Assembly: GCA_019118445.1 (NCBI GenBank)
Contig: DWYY01000080.1
Coordinates: forward strand, 1-58,111
DNA from: Candidatus Eisenbergiella merdipullorum
Lineage (GTDB): Bacteria; Bacillota; Clostridia; Lachnospirales; Lachnospiraceae
Reading direction: 5' to 3'
DNA length: 58,111 nucleotides
The translations under genes were made by a program, and so were the position numbers. The notes below the pieces were generated by a model that saw only the letters and a list, made by a program, of their open reading frames with translations, had not been told where the DNA came from and did no database searches. This document shows positions 36,271 through 45,017 of this stretch, piece after piece; the first letter of the stretch is position 1, and each line of letters begins with the position of its first letter.

Positions 36271-36298
36271 TTGACGTGAGGTCTTTTTTTGGTATAAT
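36271..36298 (+). promoter_or_regulatory. Promoter of rpsU
   Basis: TTGACG (36271-36276), 16 bases, perfect TATAAT (36293-36298), leaving a leader of about 70 bases. Confidence 0.75.
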
Positions 36299-36377
36299 AA
36301 TTGATGTGCACTGGTGTGCATTAAAAACCCAATCAGTCAAGAACTTGAAGGGACTGAAGGGAGGTCAGGTGTGAGCT

Positions 36378-36554
36378 ATGTCTAATATTATCGTAAAAGA
36401 AAATGAGACTTTGGACAGCGCGCTTCGTCGTTTCAAAAGAAGCTGTGCGAAGGCTGGTATTCAGCAGGAGATCCGTAAGAGAGAGCATTACGAGAAGCCC
36501 AGCGTAAGACGCAAGAAGAAGTCCGAGGCGGCAAGAAAGCGTAAATATAATTAA
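36378..36554 (+). CDS. rpsU: 30S ribosomal protein S21
   Basis: A 58-residue basic protein matching bS21: opens S-N-I-I-V-K-E-N-E, includes R-R-F-K-R-S-C, and ends in a run of Lys/Arg ([15 protein letters not shown]). The ATG is 13 bases after GGGAGG, an unusually long gap; a 4-codon open frame starting with GTG at 36371 sits at the ideal distance and overlaps the rpsU start. Confidence 0.96.
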   Translation: MSNIIVKENETLDSALRRFKRSCAKAGIQQEIRKREHYEKPSVRRKKKSEAARKRKYN

Positions 36555-36562
36555 GCGAACGG

Positions 36563-36597
36563 AAGTCCTTGGTAGATATCTATCAAGGACTTGTGTT
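36563..36597 (+). terminator. Terminator after rpsU
   Basis: AAGTCCTTG (36563-36571) and CAAGGACTT (36584-36592) form the outer stem; the centre TAGATATCTA is itself palindromic. A GTGTTTT tract follows. Confidence 0.6.
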
Positions 36598-36697
36598 TTA
36601 AAAGGCGGAAATTTCCATTTTCTGCCTTTCACTTACTGCATCACTGAAAAAAAGGACGGAAGCGGCGGCAGGCTGCTTCAGAAAGGTACGGGGACGA

Positions 36698-37966
36698 ATG
36701 GAAAGAAACTGGAAGATGAGGGTGATCGGTCTCGCCCTGGCGGCATTGATCGGCATTGGCACGCTGTTCGGCAGCGGAGTGGACGCGAAAGCGGCTGGCG
36801 CGATCGCAAAGGGGATTGATGTTTCCATGTATCAGGGAGCGATCAACTGGAGCGCTGTGGCGTCGGAAGGCTACAGCTTCGCTTTTGTACGTGTAGGCAG
36901 CGCGAAGAGCGGCCTGGATCCCTATTTTGCCCAGAACATGGTAGGTGCGGCGGCAGCCGGGATGAAGACGGGCGTTTATCTGTATTCGTATGCTACAACG
37001 GTGGAAGCGGCTATGGCGGAGGCGCAGTTCACGCTGGCTGCGATCGCGCCCTTCACGGTGAATATGCCGGTGGTATTTGATATCGAGGATGCGGTACATA
37101 AAACTCTGTCCACGCAGGAGCTGGTGGCTCTCGTGGTCGCGTACTGTTCTGTGATCCAGAGCGCAGGGTATTATCCCATGGTTTATTCCAATAAGAATAT
37201 GCTGACCACGCAGATCGGCGTTGTTCCTTATGATGTGTGGGTAGCCCAGTATGCGGACGCATGCGAATATCCGAATCCTTCGTTCTGGCAGTTTACCAGC
37301 AGCGGCGCCGTGAGCGGCATCAACGGACGAGTGGATCTCAATTTCCAGTTTAAGGATTATTCCAGCATCATCATCCCCTACGGCTTTACGACGAGGAACG
37401 GGCAGACCTATTTTTATAATAATTATAAAATGCAGTACGGCTGGGTGGATTATGAAGGAAACCGGTACTTCATGAACGCGGACGGAACACTGTTTAAGAA
37501 CGGCTGGCTGACGGATGGCGTAAATACCTGGTATATGGATACCTCAGACGGACATATGCTGAGGGATCTGGTAACGATCGCGGGAAAGAACTACTATTTC
37601 GACGCAAACGGCACCATGCAGATCGGACTGGTCAGCATTGGCGGCCTGACCTACCTGTTCGGCGCGGACGGTTCCATGCAGTACGGCTGGTATACAGATG
37701 CTCAGGGACTGCGTTACTTCCAGGAGGATGGAAGCATGGCGGTGAACACGACCCTGACGGTGGACGGAAAGACGTATGTCTTTGACGCGAACGGATATGG
37801 CACGGAGTATGTGGCTCCGCAGATGGATCTGACCGGCATCGATCCTTCCACCTGGGTGCTTGATCCTGCTACCGGAAATATGATCGATTCCGCAACCGGC
37901 CTTCCGGTCGACCCTGCCATTGCGACAGCGGTGATCGCGCAGGCGCAGGCGGCAGCGGCTCAATAA
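36698..37966 (+). CDS. Secreted GH25 lysozyme with wall-binding repeats
   Basis: A 422-residue exported muramidase. A signal peptide precedes a likely cut near residue 33 (A-K-A-A). The GH25 domain (about 38-220) has G-I-D-V-S with Asp41 and the catalytic D-I-E at 128-130 (Asp128, Glu130), cleaving N-acetylmuramyl-beta-1,4-N-acetylglucosamine bonds. Residues about 230-370 are repeats of the W-x-x-x-x-G-x-x-Y-F-x-x-x-G type (choline-binding/cell wall-binding style), followed by a Pro/Ala-rich tail. Such enzymes act in wall turnover or in spore and cell separation. Confidence 0.92.
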   Translation: MERNWKMRVIGLALAALIGIGTLFGSGVDAKAAGAIAKGIDVSMYQGAINWSAVASEGYSFAFVRVGSAKSGLDPYFAQNMVGAAAAGMKTGVYLYSYATTVEAAMAEAQFTLAAIAPFTVNMPVVFDIEDAVHKTLSTQELVALVVAYCSVIQSAGYYPMVYSNKNMLTTQIGVVPYDVWVAQYADACEYPNPSFWQFTSSGAVSGINGRVDLNFQFKDYSSIIIPYGFTTRNGQTYFYNNYKMQYGWVDYEGNRYFMNADGTLFKNGWLTDGVNTWYMDTSDGHMLRDLVTIAGKNYYFDANGTMQIGLVSIGGLTYLFGADGSMQYGWYTDAQGLRYFQEDGSMAVNTTLTVDGKTYVFDANGYGTEYVAPQMDLTGIDPSTWVLDPATGNMIDSATGLPVDPAIATAVIAQAQAAAAQ

Positions 37967-38012
37967 GAAAAAAGGAAACAAAAAGCGGCTTCAGGCCTGA
38001 AGTATCCACGGC

Positions 38013-38055
38013 AGAAATCCCGACCGGTCCCTAAAGGGAACGGCGGGATTTCTTT
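38013..38055 (+). terminator. Terminator after the GH25 gene
   Basis: AGAAATCCCG (38013-38022) pairs with CGGGATTTCT (38044-38053); inner CCG/CGG and CCCT/AGGG pairs strengthen it; TTT follows. A perfect 14-base palindrome CTTCAGGCCTGAAG (37989-38002) lies just before. Confidence 0.75.
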
Positions 38056-38122
38056 ATGAGAATGAATTCCCCAAAAGACACATAGAATGTGCTATAGAAT
38101 TGGATAGAGGGGAGTCTCCCTT

Positions 38123-39361
38123 ATGTTGGACTGGATCGGACGGTTCTTAGGAAAAGGGGCAGGAAAGAGGATTCTTTCCATTTTTCTTGTCATTCTGCTG
38201 TCAGCCCCTGTGCCGGGAAGAGAGGTTTCTGCCGAGGAGCAGGAGGCGCAGGAGGAAACGGGAGAGGCAGGGGGCGTGTCCATACATATATCGGCGCCTG
38301 CCGCCATCCTGATGGAGGCGTCAACGGGAAGCGTGATCTTTGAGCAGAACGCGGATGTGCCGTGTTCTCCTGCGAGCATCACCAAGATCATGACCCTGCT
38401 TCTGATCTTCGAAGCGCTGGAACGGGGGGATATCAGCCTGGAGGACGAGGTGATGACCAGCGCCTATGCGCAGTCGATGGGCGGTAGCCAGGTTTTCCTG
38501 GAAGAAGGGGAAATGCAGACGGTGGATACGATGATCAAATGCATCGCCGTCGCGAGCGGCAATGACGCCGCCGTTGCAATGGCTGAATTCATCGCCGGAA
38601 GCGAGGAGGAATTTGTTTCCCGCATGAATGAAAAGGCACAGGAGCTTGGGATGAAGAATACCCATTTCCTCGACTGCTGCGGTCTGTCGGATTCCGACGA
38701 CCATCATACCACCGCCAGGGATGTGGCGGTCATGTCCAGGGAGCTGATCACAAAATATCCGGAGGTATTTGACTACACTATGATCTGGATGGAGGACATC
38801 ACCCACAATACCGGCAGGGGCAGCAGCACTTTCACGCTTTCTAGCACCAACAAGCTTTTAAAACAGTACCAGTGGACCACAGGACTGAAAACGGGTTCCA
38901 CCAGCAAGGCGAAATACTGTCTGTCCGCCACGGCGGAGAAGAACGGGATCTCGATGATCGCGGTGGTGATGGCGGCTCCGGACTATAAGGCGCGTTTTGA
39001 CGATGCGGTGACGCTTCTGAACTACGGTTACAGTGTCAGCTCGCTCTACCGGGATGAAAATGACGAAAAGCTTCCCGGCATCAAGGTGACGGGCGGCGTG
39101 GAAGAACAGGCAGGGCTGGTATACGAAGGGCCTTTTTCCTATCTGGATACAAAGGGCAGCGACTTAAACAGCGTGGAAAAGGTGCTGAACCTTCCGGAAG
39201 AAGTGACCGCTCCCATAGAAGCCGGGCAGAAGGCGGGAGAAGCGGTCTACCGCCTGAACGGGGAAACGCTCGGGACCGTGAATGTGCTGTATGCGCAGTC
39301 TGTGGCCGCCGCGGCTTACAGAGATTACCTGAAAAAAGTTCTGGCATATTTTCTTTTATAA
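38123..39361 (+). CDS. D-alanyl-D-alanine carboxypeptidase (DacF/PBP5 type)
   Basis: A 412-residue low-molecular-weight penicillin-binding protein that trims the terminal D-Ala from wall peptides. Signal peptide in the first ~38 residues. Active-site motifs: S85-I-T-K88, S145-G-N147 and K256-T-G258. A C-terminal PBP5-type domain (about 300-395) precedes a hydrophobic end that may anchor the protein to the membrane. A second such enzyme is encoded at 43.4 kb. GGAGTC with a long gap precedes the ATG. Confidence 0.92.
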   Translation: MLDWIGRFLGKGAGKRILSIFLVILLSAPVPGREVSAEEQEAQEETGEAGGVSIHISAPAAILMEASTGSVIFEQNADVPCSPASITKIMTLLLIFEALERGDISLEDEVMTSAYAQSMGGSQVFLEEGEMQTVDTMIKCIAVASGNDAAVAMAEFIAGSEEEFVSRMNEKAQELGMKNTHFLDCCGLSDSDDHHTTARDVAVMSRELITKYPEVFDYTMIWMEDITHNTGRGSSTFTLSSTNKLLKQYQWTTGLKTGSTSKAKYCLSATAEKNGISMIAVVMAAPDYKARFDDAVTLLNYGYSVSSLYRDENDEKLPGIKVTGGVEEQAGLVYEGPFSYLDTKGSDLNSVEKVLNLPEEVTAPIEAGQKAGEAVYRLNGETLGTVNVLYAQSVAAAAYRDYLKKVLAYFLL

Positions 39362-39373
39362 TGGCCCGAAATG

Positions 39374-39382
39374 TGATATACT
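39374..39382 (+). promoter_or_regulatory. Extended -10 promoter candidate
   Basis: TG-A-TATACT (39374-39382) 37 bases before the metallophosphoesterase gene; no clear -35 box, as is common for extended -10 promoters. Confidence 0.45.
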
Positions 39383-39418
39383 CTTTCTGTTATATCTTGA
39401 CGGCAAAGGAGCAAACGG

Positions 39419-40273
39419 GTGATTCATTTTTTCATCGGTGTATTATGTGTTGCAGCGCTCGCCCTGGCCGTGGCGGCGCTGTATGATTCCAACCGTTTTG
39501 TCACGGTGGAATATCGGATCCGCTGCAGAAATCTGAAAAAAAAATATTGCTTTATCCTGCTTTCCGACCTCCACAACAAACGGTATGGAAAGCACAATGA
39601 GAAGCTGCTCGCGGCGATCGATGCCAGGAAGCCGGAAAGCATCCTGATCGCGGGGGATATGCTCACCTCGGAAACGCCGGACCGGTTCGGGCCGGCGTTG
39701 GAGCTGACGGGGGCGCTGGCCGGAAAATATCCGGTTTATTATGCCAACGGAAACCACGAATACCGGATGAAAACGGATGAGGAGCACTATGGGACCGGCT
39801 ACCGGAGCTATCATAAAAAGCTTGTCGAAAAGGGAGTCGTTTTTCTTGAGAATGACAGCCTGCTTCTGCCGGAGCCGGGCATCCGCCTGTATGGGGTGGA
39901 GATCGGGAAGGAATATTATCAGAAAATGAAGCGCGGGAAAATGAGCGTGCGCTATCTGTCCCATCTTCTGGGAAATCCTTCCGGCGGAGAGTACAATATC
40001 CTGATCGCCCATAATCCGGACTATTTTCCCATCTATGCCAAATGGGGGGCCGATCTGGTCCTCTCCGGCCATGTACATGGCGGCATCATGCGGCTGCCGT
40101 TTTTCGGCGGCGTCCTTTCTCCGGCGTTTCGCCTTTTTCCCAAATATGACGGCGGACTGTTCCGGGAAGGAAGCAGCACCATGATCCTGGGACGCGGACT
40201 GGGAAGCCATACGATCCCCATCCGCATCTTTAATCCGGGGGAGCTGATCGTGGTCAGCCTGGAGCCGGAATGA
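39419..40273 (+). CDS. Membrane-anchored metallophosphoesterase
   Basis: A 284-residue calcineurin-like phosphoesterase with one N-terminal membrane helix. Metal-binding motifs: S-D-L-H-N near residue 49, A-G-D-M near 77, G-N-H-E near 111 and S-G-H-V-H-G-G near 219. Relatives (YkuE/YaeI type) act on membrane or wall phosphates such as UDP-sugar lipids; the substrate here is unknown. GTG start, AAGGAG seven bases upstream. Confidence 0.88.
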   Translation: MIHFFIGVLCVAALALAVAALYDSNRFVTVEYRIRCRNLKKKYCFILLSDLHNKRYGKHNEKLLAAIDARKPESILIAGDMLTSETPDRFGPALELTGALAGKYPVYYANGNHEYRMKTDEEHYGTGYRSYHKKLVEKGVVFLENDSLLLPEPGIRLYGVEIGKEYYQKMKRGKMSVRYLSHLLGNPSGGEYNILIAHNPDYFPIYAKWGADLVLSGHVHGGIMRLPFFGGVLSPAFRLFPKYDGGLFREGSSTMILGRGLGSHTIPIRIFNPGELIVVSLEPE

Positions 40274-40344
40274 CGCGGCTTTGGGAGAAAGCGCTCTCCG
40301 TGGAAAAAACGGAGCGGGAAAAGAAAGGGAGGCCATAAGGTTTC

Positions 40345-41196
40345 ATGGCGTTAGAGGTGAAGCTGCAGGCATTTGAAGGCCCTCTGGACCTTCTGCTGCA
40401 TCTGATCGAAAAAAATAAAGTGGATATCTACGATATCCCCATTGTGGAGATCACGGACCAGTATCTGGATACCATCCGTCAGATGGAAGAAGCGGATATG
40501 AACGTGATGAGCGAATTCCTGGTGATGGCGGCAACGCTTCTGGATATCAAGTCCCGTATGCTCCTGCCTCGTAAGAAGGACGAGGAGGGAGCAGACGAGG
40601 ACCCCCGTTCGGAGCTGGTGGAAAAACTCCTGGAATACAAGGCGTACAAGTATATGGCGTTCGAGCTGAAGGACATGGAGGTGGACGCGCAGAAGGCATT
40701 TTACAGGGAGCCTTCCCTTCCACCGGAGGTGGCGGACTACAGGCAGCCGGTGGATTATGAGGAGCTGCTTAGCGGCGTGACGCTGAGCCGCCTGAACGAG
40801 ATATTCCAGGCCTGCCTGAAACGGCAGGAGGACAAGGTGGACCCGGTGCGCAGCCATTTCGGCAGGATCGAAAAGGACGAGGTGAGCATCGAACATAAAG
40901 CGGGGTATGTTGCCGCTTACTTAAAGACTCACAGGAAGCTGAACTTCCGGGAGCTTCTGGAAAACCGCAGAAGCCGCACGGATGTGATCGTGACTTTTCT
41001 GGTGGTGCTGGAGCTGATGAAAACGGGCGCTGTCAGCGTGCGTCAGGAGGGGATTGAGGAGGATATTTTCATCACGGTCAGTGAAACGGCGCCGGACGGG
41101 TTGGAAGATCTGCGGCTGACCTCTCTGGGAGAACAGGATGACGCCGGAAGAAAGGAAGCAGAGGATGGAGCAGAAAGAGAAGGAAGCGGCTCTTGA
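40345..41196 (+). CDS. scpA: Segregation and condensation protein A
   Basis: A 283-residue kleisin of the SMC-ScpAB chromosome condensation complex. It opens with the family's F-E-G-P-L-D-L-L-L-H-L-I, has the Smc-binding helical segment (about 1-90) and a C-terminal winged-helix region (about 200-270: F-R-E-L-L-E). It overlaps scpB. The smc gene is not in the window. Confidence 0.95.
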   Translation: MALEVKLQAFEGPLDLLLHLIEKNKVDIYDIPIVEITDQYLDTIRQMEEADMNVMSEFLVMAATLLDIKSRMLLPRKKDEEGADEDPRSELVEKLLEYKAYKYMAFELKDMEVDAQKAFYREPSLPPEVADYRQPVDYEELLSGVTLSRLNEIFQACLKRQEDKVDPVRSHFGRIEKDEVSIEHKAGYVAAYLKTHRKLNFRELLENRRSRTDVIVTFLVVLELMKTGAVSVRQEGIEEDIFITVSETAPDGLEDLRLTSLGEQDDAGRKEAEDGAEREGSGS

Positions 41197-41755
41197 GGCG
41201 ATCCTGTTCGCCATGGGGGATTCCGTGGAGCTGGACAGGCTGGCCGCCGCGATCGGGGAGGATGCAGAGGAGACGAGGCGTATCCTGACGGAGATGAAGG
41301 AGCGCTGGGAAAAGGAAGAACGGGGTGTCTGCCTCGTGGAATATGAAGGCGCTTTTCAGATGTGCACCAGGGGAGATCTATACGAATATCTGATACGCGT
41401 GGCGAAAACCCCAAAAAAGTACGCGCTGACGGATACTCTCCTTGAGACGCTTTCCATCATCGCATACAAGCAGCCTGTTACCAGACTGGACGTGGAAAGG
41501 ATCCGCGGCGTGAACAGTGATCACGCCATCAACCGTCTGGTGGAATTTGATCTGGTCACGGAGCTCGGGAGGTTGGATGCGCCGGGAAGGCCTCTGCTTT
41601 TCGGCACGACCGAGCAGTTTCTGCGCTCCTTCGGCGTGAAATCCCTGGAGGATCTCCCCAGACTGAATGAAGCGAAGTTGGAGGAGTTCCGCGCGGAAGC
41701 GGAAGTAGAGGTCCAGGAGATGAACGCGGAAGTTCCGGAGGAAGAGAGGCATTAA
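41165..41755 (+). CDS. scpB: Segregation and condensation protein B
   Basis: A 196-residue partner of ScpA with two winged-helix domains. Typical sequence: E-A-I-L-F-A near the start, L-S-I-I-A-Y-K-Q-P-V-T-R near residue 96 and a G-R-L-D-A-P-G-R-P segment near 140. ATG 41165 matches the usual N-terminus and lies 32 bases inside scpA; an in-frame ATG nine codons earlier is possible. Confidence 0.94.
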   Translation: MEQKEKEAALEAILFAMGDSVELDRLAAAIGEDAEETRRILTEMKERWEKEERGVCLVEYEGAFQMCTRGDLYEYLIRVAKTPKKYALTDTLLETLSIIAYKQPVTRLDVERIRGVNSDHAINRLVEFDLVTELGRLDAPGRPLLFGTTEQFLRSFGVKSLEDLPRLNEAKLEEFRAEAEVEVQEMNAEVPEEERH

Positions 41756-41810
41756 CGCTCCTTTGGGGCAAAAGAATGGCCTGCCTTAAAGAAGCGTGTG
41801 CATAAAAAAG

Positions 41811-41840
41811 AAGAAACAAGAAGAAACAAGAAGAAACAAG
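41811..41840 (+). repeat. Three tandem 10-bp repeats before the flotillin gene
   Basis: AAGAAACAAG is repeated exactly three times (41811-41820, 41821-41830, 41831-41840), ending directly before AAGGAGG. One unit is about one helical turn, so changes in copy number would shift spacing without changing helix face. Confidence 0.85.
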
Positions 41841-41855
41841 AAGGAGGAAAAGGAT

Positions 41856-43373
41856 ATGTTATTTATCATTATCGGGGTCCTTGTGATCCTGGTCATTGCG
41901 ATCCTGTTTTCGGGGTATAAAAAGGCCCCGCCGGATACTGCATTCATCATTTCCGGTATGAGAAAGAAGATCATCATCGGAAAGGCCAGCGTGAAGATCC
42001 CGTTCCTGGAGCGGATGGACAAGCTGAGCCTGAAGCTGATCGCCATTGATGTGAAGACCACCAACGCGGTGCCGACTGCCGATTACATCAATATCCAGGT
42101 GGATGCGGCGGTCAATGTGAAGATTTCCAGCGATCCGCCTAAGCTGGCGCTCGCCGCGGAAAACTTCCTGAACCAGAACACCCAGTACATTGCCAACATC
42201 GCGCGGGAAGTCCTGGAAGGCAACATGCGTGAGATCGTAGGGCGCATGCGGCTGGAGGAAATGGTCAGCGACAGGCAGAAGTTTGCAAACCTGGTCAAGG
42301 AAAACGCGGAGCCGGATCTGGCCGCGATGGGCCTGGATATCGTCAGTTTCAACGTACAGAATTTTTCAGACGGAAACGGCGTGATCGAGGACCTGGGTAT
42401 CGACAACATTTCCCAGATCAAGAAAAAAGCCGCCATTGCAAAAGCGGAAGCGGAGAAGGAGATCGCAGTGGCGAAGGCGGATGCGGACCGTCAGGCCAAC
42501 GATGCCCGGATCAACGCGGAGCGGGAAATCGCCAAGAAGAACAATGAGCTGTCTTTGCAGAAATCGGAGCTGAAGAAGCTGGAGGACACGAAGAAGGCGG
42601 AAGCGGACGCGGCATACAGTATCCAGGAACAGCAGCAGAGAAAGACCATTGAGATCGCCACTGCGGAGGCAAGCATTGCCAAGCAGGAAAAAGAGGTCAT
42701 CTTAAAGGAGAGGGAAGCAGAGGTCCAGGAGAAGGAACTGGACGCCCAGGTCAAGAAGAAAGCCGAAGCAGAAAAATACGCGAGGCAGCAGCAGTCCGAA
42801 GCTGAGCTGTATGAACGCCAGAAGCGCGCTGAAGCGGAAACCTTTGAAACGGAACAGAACGCCGTGGCGATGAAGGCGACTGCAGAAGCCCAGAAGTTTG
42901 CAAAAGAGCAGGAAGCGGCCGGAATCCGCATGGTGGGCGAAGCGGAAGCGGAGGCCATCCGGGCGAAGGGTATCGCGGAGGCGGAAGCCATGGAGAAAAA
43001 GGCGCTTGCCTACCAGAAGTACAACAGCGCGGCCATGGCGGAGATGCTGATGAAAGTGCTTCCGGACATCGCAGGAAAGATCGCTGAGCCTCTGGCTCAG
43101 ATCGACAAGATCACGATCATCGGCGGAAGTGGTGAAAACGGCGTGGAAAGCGTAGCCGACCACGTTCCGGCGGTCATGGCAAAGCTGTTTGAGACCATGA
43201 AGGAAACGGTGGGCATCGACATGGGAGAGCTGGTGAAGGCCGGGACCTACGACGCTGCTGTGACAAGGAATATCAACATCACCAATACATCCGCTTCGGA
43301 AGCGGCATCCGCCCCGGAAACAGCATCCGCTCCGGAAATAGCATCCGCTCCGGAAACGGCGCCTGAAGCATAA
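41856..43373 (+). CDS. Flotillin-like membrane scaffold protein
   Basis: A 505-residue protein of the flotillin/SPFH class. One N-terminal membrane helix (about 2-19), the SPFH/PHB domain (about 25-200), then a long coiled coil with many E-A-rich repeats (about 200-400), as in FloT/YuaG which organises membrane microdomains. The extreme C-terminus is an 18-base minisatellite coding A-S-A-P-E-T units. GGAGG precedes ATG 41856 after a tract of 10-bp repeats. The upstream frame through those repeats is not conserved in type. No NfeD-like partner is adjacent. Confidence 0.9.
   Translation: MLFIIIGVLVILVIAILFSGYKKAPPDTAFIISGMRKKIIIGKASVKIPFLERMDKLSLKLIAIDVKTTNAVPTADYINIQVDAAVNVKISSDPPKLALAAENFLNQNTQYIANIAREVLEGNMREIVGRMRLEEMVSDRQKFANLVKENAEPDLAAMGLDIVSFNVQNFSDGNGVIEDLGIDNISQIKKKAAIAKAEAEKEIAVAKADADRQANDARINAEREIAKKNNELSLQKSELKKLEDTKKAEADAAYSIQEQQQRKTIEIATAEASIAKQEKEVILKEREAEVQEKELDAQVKKKAEAEKYARQQQSEAELYERQKRAEAETFETEQNAVAMKATAEAQKFAKEQEAAGIRMVGEAEAEAIRAKGIAEAEAMEKKALAYQKYNSAAMAEMLMKVLPDIAGKIAEPLAQIDKITIIGGSGENGVESVADHVPAVMAKLFETMKETVGIDMGELVKAGTYDAAVTRNINITNTSASEAASAPETASAPEIASAPETAPEA
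43305..43358 (+). repeat. 18-bp coding minisatellite at the flotillin C-terminus
   Basis: Three near-identical 18-base units (43305-43322, 43323-43340, 43341-43358) encode A-S-A-P-E-T/I/T. Partial copies lie on both sides. Copy number may vary between strains. Confidence 0.8.
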
Positions 43374-43424
43374 TCGCTGTCCGGCGGCATAGAATGTAAC
43401 AATCCTATGTCGTCAGGTAACGAT

Positions 43425-44810
43425 ATGCGTTTTGAATGTTCCGGTTCTTTTGGCTGTTTCCGTTGTTTCCTGCATACAGGAAAAATTTTTCCTGCTGTCC
43501 TTTTCGGCGTCGTCCTTTTCTCTGCCGTTTTCGGGGGGAAATTGTGCGGGCCGGAAGGCATGGATCCTGTTTTTGCGCAGGAAGAGGGTCATGACCCCGC
43601 AGACGAGCTGTACGCCCTGTCCGCTGTCCTGATGGATGCGGACAACGGGCGTATTTTGCTGCAGAAAAACGGGACACAGGTGCTTCCTATGGCGAGCACT
43701 ACCAAGATCATGACCTGTATCCTCGCCCTTGAGGTTGCGGATCCGGAAGAATATGTCACGGTTTCTTCCTATGCGGCCGGTATGCCTAAGGTCCGTCTCG
43801 GAACCAGAGCGGGACAGGTGTTTCGCTTAAAAGATCTTTTATATTCCCTCATGCTGGAGTCCCACAACGATTCTGCCGTGATCATCGCAGAGCATATCGG
43901 AAAACAGTCTGCGGGCGGAAACAGCCGGCAGAAGGAAGAAGCGGGAGCTGGGGCGGGATCGGAGGAAGAAAGCCGGGACGCGGTTCTTAGGTTTACCGCC
44001 ATGATGAATGAAAAGGCGGAGCAGATTGGCTGCACGGATACTTTTTTCGTAACGCCAAACGGCCTTGACGCCATCCTGACCCTTACGGATGAAGCAGGAA
44101 ACACGGTGGAAAGACAGCATTCCACCACGGCGGCCGATCTGGCCAGGATCATGAGCTACTGCGTGACGGATTCCCCTAAGAAAGAGGAATTTTTGGAGAT
44201 CACCAGGACGCCGTCCTACTCCTTTACGGATTATGCTTCCGAGGAAGACGGAACATGGAAAGCGGGGAGCAGTTCTTATTCCTGCAATAACCACAACGCC
44301 TTCCTGAGCATGATGGAAGGGGCGCTCACCGGAAAGACGGGATTTACCGCCAAGGCGGGATACTGTTATGTGGGAGCGCTCGAGCGGGATGGGAAGACCT
44401 TTTCCATCGCCCTGCTGGCCTGTGGCTGGCCCAACAACAAGAGCTGGAAATGGCACGACGCCAGGATCCTTTACGAATACGGCCTTGCCAATTTTGAAAA
44501 AAGGGATATTTTCAAAAAAGAGGAGCTGCCTGCGATCCCGGTACTGGAAGGGATTCGGAACGAGGCGGGGCTTGTCCAGGAGCAGGCTGAGATCACATTG
44601 CTGCTTGGCGCGTCGGATGAGGTGCGCACGCAGGTGCAGCTCGCGGAAAGTCTGGAAGCGCCTGTGGAAGAGGGCTTGACAGTGGGCTGGCAGAACTATT
44701 TTGTAAATGACATGCTGTATGCGAGCCTTCCCATCCGGACGTCGGAGAGCGTGGAAAGAAGGACCTACCGTTACTGTCTGAAGGAGCTTTTGAAGCTTGT
44801 CTGGCTGTAA
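43425..44810 (+). CDS. D-alanyl-D-alanine carboxypeptidase
   Basis: About 461 residues, a second low-molecular-weight penicillin-binding protein. A hydrophobic signal segment lies near residues 17-40. Active site: S91-T-T-K94, S146-H-N148 and K304-T-G306. Between the second and third motifs there is an insertion rich in Glu/Gly/Ala (about 160-185). A C-terminal domain of PBP5 type follows (about 365-455). The ATG at 43425 has AGG seven bases upstream; one six codons earlier is also possible. It differs clearly from the enzyme at 38.1 kb. Confidence 0.88.
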   Translation: MRFECSGSFGCFRCFLHTGKIFPAVLFGVVLFSAVFGGKLCGPEGMDPVFAQEEGHDPADELYALSAVLMDADNGRILLQKNGTQVLPMASTTKIMTCILALEVADPEEYVTVSSYAAGMPKVRLGTRAGQVFRLKDLLYSLMLESHNDSAVIIAEHIGKQSAGGNSRQKEEAGAGAGSEEESRDAVLRFTAMMNEKAEQIGCTDTFFVTPNGLDAILTLTDEAGNTVERQHSTTAADLARIMSYCVTDSPKKEEFLEITRTPSYSFTDYASEEDGTWKAGSSSYSCNNHNAFLSMMEGALTGKTGFTAKAGYCYVGALERDGKTFSIALLACGWPNNKSWKWHDARILYEYGLANFEKRDIFKKEELPAIPVLEGIRNEAGLVQEQAEITLLLGASDEVRTQVQLAESLEAPVEEGLTVGWQNYFVNDMLYASLPIRTSESVERRTYRYCLKELLKLVWL

Positions 44811-44871
44811 ATGCCCGCAGAACGTTTTTTGATAAAAATTGGTTTTGCATCTGGTAGATTTTTCGGTTTCG

Positions 44872-44880
44872 TGGTATACT
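44872..44880 (+). promoter_or_regulatory. Extended -10 promoter of the decarboxylase cluster
   Basis: TG-G-TATACT (44872-44880) with a weak -35 region; the leader to the first gene is about 130 bases and contains no recognisable riboswitch or short gene. Confidence 0.45.
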
Positions 44881-45017
44881 TTTACAATACGGGTGCTTAT
44901 GGAACAAACAGAAACGGACGAGCTGTTTTTGAACCGCAGATTTCAGCCTGCAGTGCTCCCCGGGCGGCCGTAGTTCAAGTTAAATTTTTAAGTAAAGATA
45001 AAATGGAGGGCTGAAAA

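Noticed and set aside
41811-41840. Tandem repeats as a CRISPR remnant
   Set aside because: The units are 10 bases with no spacers; no cas gene is nearby.
44811-45014. A 67-codon open frame before the carboxyltransferase gene
   Set aside because: It begins right at the previous stop, has no ribosome site, crosses a promoter and the leader, and has no recognisable family.
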